Positions 19,001 through 27,278 of a stretch of 64,000 bases of DNA are shown here, one piece after another. Position numbers and translations under genes: made by a program. The DNA is from Pseudoteredinibacter isoporae (lineage in GTDB: Bacteria > Pseudomonadota > Gammaproteobacteria > Pseudomonadales > Cellvibrionaceae), in assembly GCF_011602085.1 (NCBI RefSeq), contig NZ_JAAONY010000001.1, positions 310,001-374,000 of the forward strand, in the 5' to 3' direction. The notes under the pieces are model-generated. The model worked only from the letters and a program-made list of their open reading frames with translations, made no database searches and was not told the origin of the DNA. How positions within the stretch are numbered: position 1 is the first letter of the stretch; every line of letters begins with the position of its first letter.

Positions 19001-22000
19001 TGCTTTTGCTCTTGACTGCCATCCGGGTAAGTAACCTGGGTTTGATTGCCACGCTTGTCGTACTTGTAGCGAGTTTCACGGCCCAGTGCATCGCTTGCAC
19101 TGATCATTTGATCAACGGAGTTGTAACGCGCTTTGGTTTTACTGCCGTCGGGATATTCGGTGGCGGTTCGGTTGCCTTTGGCGTCTACGGTGTAGTTTGT
19201 TCGTAGTTTTTGGGCATTGCCGCTTTCATCGGTCCAGTCGACGGTTTCTGACAGCAGATGTCCGGATTTATTTTTGTGCATCCGGCGTGTAACGCCTTCC
19301 GCATCGGTTTCGCCCGTGGTCTGCCCGGTTATACAGTTGTTAATGAAGCTTCGAGTGTGGCCTTCGGCGTCTTTTACATTCAGTACAGCGCCGTAGTTAC
19401 AATTGTATTCCACCAACAGTTTGCTGCCATCACCATCCGTTGCTGATGTGATAGCGCGGGTAGCGACGCCACGAGCGCCATTTTTGTAGGTAAACTCGAC
19501 TGCCTCGCCCAGCGGATTCACTTCTTTGGTGAGCTGCTGACCACTGTAAGTCATGGTGGTGGTATCACCCAGCGCATTGGTTTCGCTAAGTACATTGCCG
19601 TTGACATCGTAGCTGTACTCGGTGGTATTGCCCAGCGCATCCTCACGACGAACCTCATTGTCTTCCTGATCGTAAGCGCGTGTCGTGGTTTCACCTTCGC
19701 CATTGGTTTCGACTAAAACATTACCATTTGTGTCATAGACATAAATGCTGACATTACCATTGCGATCTTTCACCTGGCTGGTACGGCCGCTTACATTATG
19801 GGTAAACTCGGTGCGATTCCCCTGGGCATCGATTTGTGCTTCCAAGCGGCCATCATCAGAATACTCCATGCGGCTGGCACGATTACCGAGTGGATCGAAG
19901 ACCTCTTTCAGATAGTGCTTAAGCTTGCCATCGTAATAACTGTAGTGTGTGATGTTGCCATTCTCGTCAATACTCGAGGCAAGGTTGCCGGCATTGTCGT
20001 AACGGTATTCCAGCGTTTCACCATCAGGCTTGGTAATTTTTGTGACACGGCCTTTATTATCGCGTTTAATTTCGAGATTAAGGCCCTGGCTGTGCTCGAT
20101 GCCAAAATCGGTGAAATCCAGGCTGTGCCCTTCTGCTGTGGTTACTTTGCGAATGCCAAAGTTTTGATCCAGCAGATATTCCACGCCTTCTTTGGTGACC
20201 AGCTTGTAGTTTCTGGGGTTAATTGGCTCGACGCCGCCCAATTCGTAAACGCCCGTGCGGCCACCTTGTGTGCGAACTCGTACGGTGCCGTAATCCAATT
20301 GTTCCAGTGTTGATGTGCCACCATTAATGGCTTGGTATTCCAGGCTGAACGTCGCATGTGGGTTTGAGGCGATCGTTGAACAGGCCGGTACGGCCACGGC
20401 TTTAAAGCTGTGGTTTTCGCCATCGGGGGTGGTAATCGACACATTGCGATCACCGTTGGGGTTAAAGCAGAACTTTTTATTCAGGCCAAAACCCGATTCT
20501 TCCAGTAGCCATTTTCTGCCCAACACACCGTTTTCGGAAATACGGATATAGGAGTAATCCAACTTCCAGCCATGACCGAAATCACCATTGCTGTTACGCG
20601 CGCGCGAATCGTAGCTGCGGGTTGCCAATAGCGGAATGCCGACGGTATCAATATTCACGTCGCTAAAGCTCAGAGAGAACTGGCCAAGCTTCATGTCGCC
20701 ATCGAGGTTCACATGTGTTTCGATGGCAGTACCGTTGCCACTTTCATCTTCGGCAGAAAGTGTTAAGGAATAGATGCCATTTTCGCGCAGGGTTGGATCC
20801 AACTTGCCGATCGTTGCGTTATCAAGATTACCACTGCCTTCAAACAGCAACTCGGGTTCAGCGTTTCGGTCGCTGAGGTCTTTAAGGTGCAATTTCCAGG
20901 TCAGGGCATTGTCATCTTGTACCGAGACAATCACATCAATAGGTTCTTTGATGGTTGCCATCTCAATTCCATCAACCGGGTTGTGGAATGCAATGACAGG
21001 CGCTTGCTGATCGCTCGGGTCCTGCACGAAGATTACTTCTTCGATGCTGATTTCTTCATCATCATCTTTTGCAACCACAGTAATGGCATAGCGCCCCGGC
21101 TGATCTGACGAGAAAGTGAAACTGTTATCGGCCGCTAGAGTTTTTGATTCGCCGTTAATCGATAAGGTCAGGTTTTGCAGTGAGCCACTGATGTTGTTGA
21201 CTTGCGGGCGAAGCACAATTTCTTCGTTGGCATCCAGCTGGCTTTTTGCCAAGGGCAAGGAGACGGACAAACCATCGCCCGCACTGTTACCTGTCGTGGT
21301 AATAGAGAACGCCTGCAAGGTACTGTGTTCACCATCGTTCGCAGATACGACAACACGATGCTTGCCCAGCTGCCCGGCATTGGGCGTCCAAGTGAATTCT
21401 CCGCTGACAGCATGCACCCGCAAGCCCACCGGGCCACGCTGCAATTTGTATTCAATCTCGTCGCCATTGTCATCCACCGCTTGGGCGGTGTAGCTATACG
21501 CATTGCCAACAGCAGCTTGTTTTACCGGCACACTGACAAAACGCGGGGCGTAGTTAACGGCTTGCTCGGTAACTTCTATTTCAAGTTGGATATCCGTCTT
21601 GTGAGAACCATCGCTTAGTTGAATGGTGGCCAGGTAATTACCAGCTTCCTGGGGGCGCCAGGTGATTTCACCCGTAGCCTCATTGAGATTAAAGCCTTCC
21701 GGAGCAAGCAATAATTGGTGACTAATGCTATCGCCATCGGGATCGGCACTGTTGAGGTTTAAATACCAATCGGTATTCAGTTGAATCAGGTGTGAGCTTG
21801 CAACATTGGCAAACGGAGGGTGTTCGCCGCCCAGCGTGCCTGATACAAACAGCTTAAACGACTGGCTCTTACTTCCGCCTTTTTCGTCAATAGCTGTAAT
21901 TTGAACAAAGTGTGTACCTGCAGTCGCAGATGGCCAATGCACCAAACCAGTCTGATGATCAATGATCATTCCCAATGGCGCTTTTGAAAAGCGATATTGA

Positions 22001-25000
22001 ATAGCATCACCATCAGGGTCAACGGCTTCCGCTTGGTAGCTCCAGCTCTCGCCGATCGCAATATTCTGCTGCGGAGTGGATACAAAATTGGGCGCACCGT
22101 TACTCTGTGGGCTTCGCACATAAATAAGCCCAGCTATTTCCGAGTAAGCACCATGCTCATCGGTTGCCCGATATCGGTAGGCAATTTGAGGCACGTGTTT
22201 TACCTCAGGAATAAAAGACATTTTTCCGGTGGAAGATTCAAATTGAACATCTTGCGGAACCCGGACAATGGAAAACCTCACGCTATCTCCATCAGCGTCC
22301 GTCACCTGAGGTGTATATTCATACGGTACGCCAACCGTTGCGTTTGGCGGAGAGGATCCATTAAACACCGGTTTACGATTTGGCTCTCTCAAACTGAATC
22401 TGACTTTCTTTTCGTCACTCGCGCCCTTGGGATCCGATATTTTAATATGGACCAGATGATCGCCTACAGCAGGAGTCCATTCTACGATACCCGCGCTGTC
22501 AATTGTCATCCCGGCCGGAGCAGATACCAGCTCTATAGTTATTGGATCACCGTCATAATCACGGGCATGAACGCGATGGCTAAATTCTCTACCCAACACA
22601 GGAATTGGAAAACTGCTGTTAAAGAAAGGCTTACGATTTCTAACTTCGACATTCAATATGTAGCTTTGACGCGCTTCAGCACCAGCACTGTCAGACACAA
22701 CAATATCAACGACGTGCTCCCCTTCGTCACCCTCTTCCGGTATCCAGCTGATGAGATTCCCATTGATCTCCATTCCAACAGGGGCATTATCCAGGCGATA
22801 GAGAAGACTGCTGTCCTCCCTATCGGACGCGCGCATTTGATATCCATAACTTCGACCAGCTAGAACCGAGGTTCCGGGTGAGGAAAGGATATAGGGTGGT
22901 CTATTTGGCGTACCGCTGTCAGCCCTCACTAGCAGCACAAATTTTTGTGCAACTTTACCGCCGTGGCCATCACTGATTTCCAGATCTACGGTAACGTCTT
23001 TTTCAACAGTTGGCGCAGTCCATCGTATGAGCTTTTTATCTGTATCCACGATAAAACCAGGCTCACTGGCATTTACCGTAATTTCGAGATCATCACCGTC
23101 GGGATCAATTGCACCTGGCTTGTAAACAAACTCTTCGCCAAACTGAATTTGGGTCTTGGGAATTGTGTTGATGTATGGGGGAAGATTGTAGTCCTTAGGA
23201 TAGACCGTGATCGTAAACTCGTGCTTTCCTTTTGCGCCAGTGTTGTCCTCGATATCAACTGAAATGGTGTGCTTTCCAACCTGACTTTCAGTTGGCACCC
23301 ATCGCAGAATATTATTCTCCAAACTCACGCCAGCCGGAGCATTGGCCACACTCAATGTGTAAGGCGAATCGGAGTCAGGGTCGGTTACACCAACGAAATA
23401 GGTCCAGGTACTTTCTGCACGAATACTCCCAGGAGGAATTGTGTACGCGTAGGGCTCCGAGCTGTACGTGGGGGCCAAGACCTCAATCTCCCAGCTTTGG
23501 GTGCTGGTATTTCCTGCCGGATCACTTGCAATCAGTGTAATCGGAAAGCTTTTGCCATAATCTTCCTGTTTTGGTACCCAGGAAATAAACGGTGAGTGGT
23601 AAGTGCTGACATATTGGTCATTGTACATAACCATGCCATCAAGCGGATTTTGCAATTTTACGCTGACATAGGCCCCCTCAGGATCACGCACAATAATATT
23701 GTAGCGATAGCTTCTGCGAGCTTGTACCTGTGACACAGGATTGCTCTCAAAGATCGGAGGCAAATCAGCGCTGACTTTAACACTCAGAATGTATCTTTGC
23801 TCACCTTTGCCGCCATCACTGTTGGTAGCCAACAGTACGACTTCATGTTTACCTTCTTTATCAGCTGTAGGCTGCCATGTCACTTCCCCACTGGAAGTAT
23901 CGATGCTCAAACCTTCCGGACCCGCAAGCAAAGAGTACTGAATCGCCTTGCCGTCAAGATCTTCTGCGATGGCCTGATAGCGATACGCTTGGCCCGCTAC
24001 AGCGGTAATCATTGGAGCGGATATAAACTCCGGTCCCCGATAAACTTCAAGCTCAACGGTTTCGGTAGCGACACCACCGTTCTGATCAACAACACGAATA
24101 TCAAAAGTGTATTCTTTCTGAAGATTATCGGGCTCCCATGACAACTCACCGGTCAGTCGGTTAATCGTCATTTTTCGAGGAGCGGAGTGTCCTGAAAGTA
24201 CATAGATTAGGCGATCACCATCTTCGTCTTCAGCATTTACCTGATAACGATAAGTCGATCCAATTGAAGCTCGAACCGGCGCCGTTGAATGTATTAATGG
24301 AATATTATTGATCTGCCCCAAGCTTTCAGCCGTCACTTCAAACTCCTGCACAACAGCCGCGCCCTGGGGGTCTTTGACTTCAACCAGAAAATTGAATTGC
24401 CTTGGGCGGGAACCTACGTCCCAATTTAACAGGCCATTGTTGTCGATTGATGCTGAGGCCGGGCCTTTCACCAATCGGTAAGCCAGTGCGCCGCCATCCG
24501 GATCATCAGCTTCTATTTGGTAGCGATACTCTGTACCCGTTTCTGCAAAGAGATTAGGAACGGAAACAATATAAGGAGCCAGATTTGTGCCTGGCTCACT
24601 GATCTGCTGAGGAACGTAGGCGGATTCTGTTTGTGATTGGCAGATTTTCACCCCGTTTTCATTGTATTCGACCAAACGGTAGTAAACGTTCTCGCCTTCT
24701 GAAACATTTTGATCCAGATACGTTTTTCTGGACGCATCGAAATCGGACACATCCATAAAGTCAGACACAAGGTCTTTCTTTCGCTGAAGTGTGTAGCGAG
24801 CATTACTGCGTGGATTCCACTTTAGCTGAACTTTTCCGTACTTGGATCGAGAGCGGATCGGTATATGGCAACTGGCATCATTCACCAAATTTTCAATCAC
24901 AATTGGCAGATAACCCATAACAAGGCTGGTTGCGCTGATACGAGTATTAAACGCTTCGCTTTTCCAACTGCCTAACAACGCCACTTCCTGTTCGTTTTTA

Positions 25001-26778
25001 TGTTGAATATCCAACAGATAACGAATGGCAGTACGATCATGATCCTCAAGTACTATACCGTTGGTTTTTAAATCGTTAAGCGTACCCGCAACAACGGCGG
25101 TTGACAGTGCATCTCCAACCGTATCATCTTCTTGCAATTTCCAACTGCCATCGCCCGTCTGCCTGCTCACTAGAAGAGCTTTGAACTCCAGTACTTTTTG
25201 GGAAACTTGCTGCTGCAATGATGAAGCTGGTAAAGCTTTAGATAAATGCGCGAGTGCTCGCATCTTAAATGAAAGCGCAATATTGTCCGTATCAGGGGCG
25301 GTATCATTGGCTTTCTCAAGTAAGTACTTTGCGAATTTCGGTAGTAAGGATTCGAAGTAAACCGGTAAATCCGCATCGCCCAGCATATTCGGGTAACGCT
25401 TACTATCTTCAATAAAGTTGACGACTACGCTGATGTTCATGGCCGACAAAGTCGAATTCGTCGCCCACCAGCCTCGATCGTCATCTCTTCCCCAATACGC
25501 ATAATCATTGTCGATGAGCAATCTCGGCTTCATGAAATTCAAGGCCCGCTCACGCACAGGGAAAGTCTGCTCGGTTTCCGGCCACAGATCGATTGCCCAA
25601 AGCATCAATGTTGTCTGCGTAACCGGGTCTGTTCGACTGGTATTCGGATAAAGCCCGCCACCTGCGGCCTGTTTATGAATCGCTTCACCGATCATGTAGT
25701 CAGCCACATCTTTATTGATAGCGGCTTTGCCAACAGAGGTACCCAAACCGACAATAGACTGCGAGTGCATATGACAACCAAAGCAACGCTTGTCGCGATC
25801 TAAATACCAACGTGCGCCTTCTTCTTCAACAAAGGCACTTGCGCGATTCAATGACTCCAGTACTTCGTAATACAAAGGATCGGATGGACCAGGGTTTTGA
25901 GCGTAACTGTGCTCAGGCGAAGCCAGCCCCAAGCCCAAGAGAAGAACCAAGCTACTTACAATGTGCTTTTGTTTTCTGACGACACTCAAAAGCACAAACA
26001 GCATCAATGGATACAACCAGATCGGTAGCGGGACACCGATAACACTGCCTCCGCTTCCTCCTCCAGCACCACCCCCACCGGCGCCGCCTCCGCCACCGCC
26101 ACCACCGCCGGAAGCAGCATGGCGAGTGAAGGCAACCGAATTGATGTTCACGGTATCGCCAGAGTCATCGTCCATTTGCTTAAAGCCACCCACAGGGCTG
26201 TCTCCTAAATGCAGTTCAATAAACACGCTTTCTCCGGGAGGCAGGTCGCCAAGATCATATTGCATGGCCACCGCGACATCGTTGGCAGCAGAAGCTATGT
26301 GGTTGCGGTTATCGAGGTAAAAAAGTTGGTAGGCGGCATCCAGGCGTCCACCGCTGTAGCCCAGTTCGTCTACGCTCCATCTGGAGAAACTCTGGGAATC
26401 ATAGCCATCGCGGTTGCTGTGCGGGGGTGCTGCTGTATCGACGCTGTTGACACGCTCATTGAAATACGTGTTGCTCTGCTGATCAATTTCAAGGTCGAGC
26501 AGCAAAATTGATTGGCTGTTATTCAGCATTTCAGAGGAATTGTTGGTAATTTGCCAAACAGTTTGACCGGATTTCTGTATCGCGCCTGCGCTGACGACAA
26601 TATCGGCAGGAAAGGTATTACGGGTTTGCGCGCTGCCAACATTGATTTGCTCGTACATAGGCCGACCATCGGCTTTGAAGGCAAATCGCAGTTCATAAAC
26701 ATCCAGATTTGCTTGCGAATGAGACACAGGCAAAAAACATAGCGCGCAAGCGACGGCGACTTTCAGTCGACTTAACAT
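16057..26778 (-). CDS. Giant secreted Rhs/YD-repeat polymorphic toxin with Ig-like stalk, Hint domain and RelE-like tip
   Basis: About 3573 residues (numbering below counts from the alternative ATG at 26784). AGGGAAG lies 6 nt before the ATG at 26778, which is preferred. In order: Sec signal peptide (1-26); N-terminal domain; glycine tract (225-247) followed by a membrane segment and basic RKQK (247-272), like a C-terminal sorting signal placed internally; second hydrophobic stretch (274-295); CFGCH heme-c-type motif (334-338); toroid-like helical region with TGDGSW (~360-640); Fn3-like domain; twelve ~90-residue Ig/cadherin-like repeats (~740-1830); two further Ig-like domains; Rhs beta-shell with many YD repeats (~2030-3200); core ARYYDQESGRF (~3220); Hint self-cleaving domain from CKFNSFYGD (~3332) to VLNHN (~3475); and a ~100-residue tip with EARSKDGARVYFRV and EILGKSSKANQ, resembling the RelE/HigB fold. 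Delivery of an mRNA-cleaving toxin to competitors is inferred. No T6SS genes are present; Sec export is expected. Confidence 0.88.
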   Translation of the reverse strand: MLSRLKVAVACALCFLPVSHSQANLDVYELRFAFKADGRPMYEQINVGSAQTRNTFPADIVVSAGAIQKSGQTVWQITNNSSEMLNNSQSILLLDLEIDQQSNTYFNERVNSVDTAAPPHSNRDGYDSQSFSRWSVDELGYSGGRLDAAYQLFYLDNRNHIASAANDVAVAMQYDLGDLPPGESVFIELHLGDSPVGGFKQMDDDSGDTVNINSVAFTRHAASGGGGGGGGGAGGGGAGGGSGGSVIGVPLPIWLYPLMLFVLLSVVRKQKHIVSSLVLLLGLGLASPEHSYAQNPGPSDPLYYEVLESLNRASAFVEEEGARWYLDRDKRCFGCHMHSQSIVGLGTSVGKAAINKDVADYMIGEAIHKQAAGGGLYPNTSRTDPVTQTTLMLWAIDLWPETEQTFPVRERALNFMKPRLLIDNDYAYWGRDDDRGWWATNSTLSAMNISVVVNFIEDSKRYPNMLGDADLPVYFESLLPKFAKYLLEKANDTAPDTDNIALSFKMRALAHLSKALPASSLQQQVSQKVLEFKALLVSRQTGDGSWKLQEDDTVGDALSTAVVAGTLNDLKTNGIVLEDHDRTAIRYLLDIQHKNEQEVALLGSWKSEAFNTRISATSLVMGYLPIVIENLVNDASCHIPIRSRSKYGKVQLKWNPRSNARYTLQRKKDLVSDFMDVSDFDASRKTYLDQNVSEGENVYYRLVEYNENGVKICQSQTESAYVPQQISEPGTNLAPYIVSVPNLFAETGTEYRYQIEADDPDGGALAYRLVKGPASASIDNNGLLNWDVGSRPRQFNFLVEVKDPQGAAVVQEFEVTAESLGQINNIPLIHSTAPVRASIGSTYRYQVNAEDEDGDRLIYVLSGHSAPRKMTINRLTGELSWEPDNLQKEYTFDIRVVDQNGGVATETVELEVYRGPEFISAPMITAVAGQAYRYQAIAEDLDGKAIQYSLLAGPEGLSIDTSSGEVTWQPTADKEGKHEVVLLATNSDGGKGEQRYILSVKVSADLPPIFESNPVSQVQARRSYRYNIIVRDPEGAYVSVKLQNPLDGMVMYNDQYVSTYHSPFISWVPKQEDYGKSFPITLIASDPAGNTSTQSWEIEVLAPTYSSEPYAYTIPPGSIRAESTWTYFVGVTDPDSDSPYTLSVANAPAGVSLENNILRWVPTESQVGKHTISVDIEDNTGAKGKHEFTITVYPKDYNLPPYINTIPKTQIQFGEEFVYKPGAIDPDGDDLEITVNASEPGFIVDTDKKLIRWTAPTVEKDVTVDLEISDGHGGKVAQKFVLLVRADSGTPNRPPYILSSPGTSVLAGRSYGYQMRASDREDSSLLYRLDNAPVGMEINGNLISWIPEEGDEGEHVVDIVVSDSAGAEARQSYILNVEVRNRKPFFNSSFPIPVLGREFSHRVHARDYDGDPITIELVSAPAGMTIDSAGIVEWTPAVGDHLVHIKISDPKGASDEKKVRFSLREPNRKPVFNGSSPPNATVGVPYEYTPQVTDADGDSVRFSIVRVPQDVQFESSTGKMSFIPEVKHVPQIAYRYRATDEHGAYSEIAGLIYVRSPQSNGAPNFVSTPQQNIAIGESWSYQAEAVDPDGDAIQYRFSKAPLGMIIDHQTGLVHWPSATAGTHFVQITAIDEKGGSKSQSFKLFVSGTLGGEHPPFANVASSHLIQLNTDWYLNLNSADPDGDSISHQLLLAPEGFNLNEATGEITWRPQEAGNYLATIQLSDGSHKTDIQLEIEVTEQAVNYAPRFVSVPVKQAAVGNAYSYTAQAVDDNGDEIEYKLQRGPVGLRVHAVSGEFTWTPNAGQLGKHRVVVSANDGEHSTLQAFSITTTGNSAGDGLSVSLPLAKSQLDANEEIVLRPQVNNISGSLQNLTLSINGESKTLAADNSFTFSSDQPGRYAITVVAKDDDEEISIEEVIFVQDPSDQQAPVIAFHNPVDGIEMATIKEPIDVIVSVQDDNALTWKLHLKDLSDRNAEPELLFEGSGNLDNATIGKLDPTLRENGIYSLTLSAEDESGNGTAIETHVNLDGDMKLGQFSLSFSDVNIDTVGIPLLATRSYDSRARNSNGDFGHGWKLDYSYIRISENGVLGRKWLLEESGFGLNKKFCFNPNGDRNVSITTPDGENHSFKAVAVPACSTIASNPHATFSLEYQAINGGTSTLEQLDYGTVRVRTQGGRTGVYELGGVEPINPRNYKLVTKEGVEYLLDQNFGIRKVTTAEGHSLDFTDFGIEHSQGLNLEIKRDNKGRVTKITKPDGETLEYRYDNAGNLASSIDENGNITHYSYYDGKLKHYLKEVFDPLGNRASRMEYSDDGRLEAQIDAQGNRTEFTHNVSGRTSQVKDRNGNVSIYVYDTNGNVLVETNGEGETTTRAYDQEDNEVRREDALGNTTEYSYDVNGNVLSETNALGDTTTMTYSGQQLTKEVNPLGEAVEFTYKNGARGVATRAITSATDGDGSKLLVEYNCNYGAVLNVKDAEGHTRSFINNCITGQTTGETDAEGVTRRMHKNKSGHLLSETVDWTDESGNAQKLRTNYTVDAKGNRTATEYPDGSKTKARYNSVDQMISASDALGRETRYKYDKRGNQTQVTYPDGSQEQKQYDPEGNLVAETDANGNTTRYVYDKANRQIETRYADGSIIKNEYLDNGWLAATIDARGAKTQYRYDKAGRRTQIIDALGNTMRYEYDKAGRKVAALDARGNRTAYEYDKADRLIKTTFADGTSIGQGYLKNGWKKSSTDQLGRVTQYGYDKNGRLISVTDAAGGITRYSYDELGNKLTQTDAEGRVTRWAYDEMGRVTKRILPMGQFETMFYDAAGNTISHTDFNGQLTTYEYDNRDRKTQASYADGRVETWSYDRNGNITNHSISKDGDTRTTAFEYDVRNRLIKETLPNSKVLEYQYDVAGNRTQLKETVNAETNITRFTFDVLNRLANTIDDNGTTANEYDVVGNKSKETKPNGNSVHYVYDSVNRLIQLRHEDSGNAVLKQRDYTLDATGRRVRIEEPSGRTRSYSYDSLYRLVDETILDSANGDYRSEFQYDKVGNRIQSVINGVTTAYQYDSNDRLLKQGGTVYTYDDNGSTLTETLDGNVTRYEYNAKNELVKLTKAGTITTYQYDIDGIRSAKTENGVTTEFLVDKNRDYAQVLAEVVNGSVITRYTYGDDLLSKTQGNQTHYYHYDGLGSTIALSDGSGAVTDTYGYNAFGEVLFRTGSTENRYTFTGEQYDPTLGQFYLRARYYDQESGRFTQMDTWMGYSQDPITLHKYLYAHADPVNMTDPTGNFSLGSFSAASTINGILRAMSVANSVYDVLQISNGEKEFSARELGTSVLLSKLPIKFVKKLLTKACKFNSFYGDTPVSTESGIVPISEIEIGDSVWAYDKLTGEITLQEVVHSIVGEGEKVIVGITLASGEEIFATGDHPFYMPKSETWSVARNLAIGDYLLTLTGQLIRVDNVDIKTEVTSVYNITVSNNHTYFVGEAEVLNHNTNCFKLKSRIKENPRLVKEAQKAGKDQKVQKDLDDLSAKLGEGNLNPGIGTKPIGKGISEARSKDGARVYFRVIKGEIEILGKSSKANQEVVIKEILNTFR
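17065..17626 (-). repeat. Direct repeat of the rhs core (copy in the full gene)
   Basis: Counterpart of 14424-14985. It encodes the last YD repeats and the conserved core just before the tip-specific region, so a crossover here with the orphan copy would replace the Hint/RelE-like tip and its immunity gene by the deaminase tip and its immunity gene. Confidence 0.85.
26047..26112 (-). repeat. Glycine-codon low-complexity tract inside the giant rhs gene
   Basis: A run of GGN codons with few interruptions encodes about 22 residues, nearly all Gly. It directly precedes PLPIWLYPLML and a basic RKQK, the three-part layout of GlyGly-CTERM-like sorting signals. As a triplet-repeat tract it could vary in length by slippage without breaking the frame. 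Confidence 0.7.
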
Positions 26779-26789
26779 AAACATCTTCC

Positions 26790-26910
26790 CTAATACCCAG
26801 GATCCCTTAAACGAGTCGGTGAGCGATCACCAGGATTCACGCCCATCGTTCTAACAGCAGGTATCCTCGCTACCTACATGGCTTAACACCCAGAAGGTGC
26901 GTACCCTTTT
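26790..26910 (-). promoter_or_regulatory. Structured 5' leader upstream of the giant rhs gene (riboswitch-like, unassigned)
   Basis: In the RNA sense the region holds a perfect GGTGA-TCGC-TCACC hairpin (26818-26831) enclosed by complementary TTAGAACGA (26846-26854) and TCGTTTAA (26807-26814), ending about 20 nt before the start. Upstream, TAGGTAGCGAGGATACC (26860-26876) resembles the 3' core of GEMM-I c-di-GMP riboswitches (GGUAGCGGGGUUACC), but the expected 5' GCAAAGCC element is not clear. The remaining 26911-27278 holds no gene; a 12-bp direct repeat ACTAAAGAACCA occurs at 27117-27128 and 27162-27173. Confidence 0.35.
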
Positions 26911-27278
26911 ATTGAGGTAATAATTTGATTTTATTTACTGAGAAATTTGGCTCAATTTTGACCGCAATAATGCGGAGCGGGGCGACACTATCATCTGACG
27001 CTAGACTGGTCAATATTAAGACGCTTTGCGGATTTTTTAATGCTTATTGATGATATTATTCTGAACAAATAGTAAGCGAGGAAGATGTCTAAGCATTAGA
27101 CATTATAAAAATTAATACTAAAGAACCAGGCAACAGAACGGACACTCTTGTTTTAAAAAACACTAAAGAACCATGCGCAAACTATCTCATTTCGTAATTT
27201 GTCGATTCCGACAATGTTTTATAAGACCAGCGGCGAGCAATGGAACGCCAATAGCGATGAGGCGCTCCACAAACCGAA

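Noticed and set aside
16900-20200. Regular ~60-bp periodicity suggesting a CRISPR-like or tandem DNA repeat
   Set aside because: The periodicity comes from YD repeats at the protein level. The DNA units are divergent and have no identical repeat with unique spacers.
21997-22863. 288-codon plus-strand frame inside the giant rhs gene
   Set aside because: It is the antisense shadow of the repetitive Ig-like coding region. It has no ribosome site and no family-like composition. Several other long antisense frames in 17-26 kb have the same cause.
26860-26910. Firm call of a c-di-GMP (GEMM-I) riboswitch
   Set aside because: Only the 3' core resembles the consensus. The conserved 5' GCAAAGCC element and tetraloop receptor are not found, so it is reported only as a structured leader.
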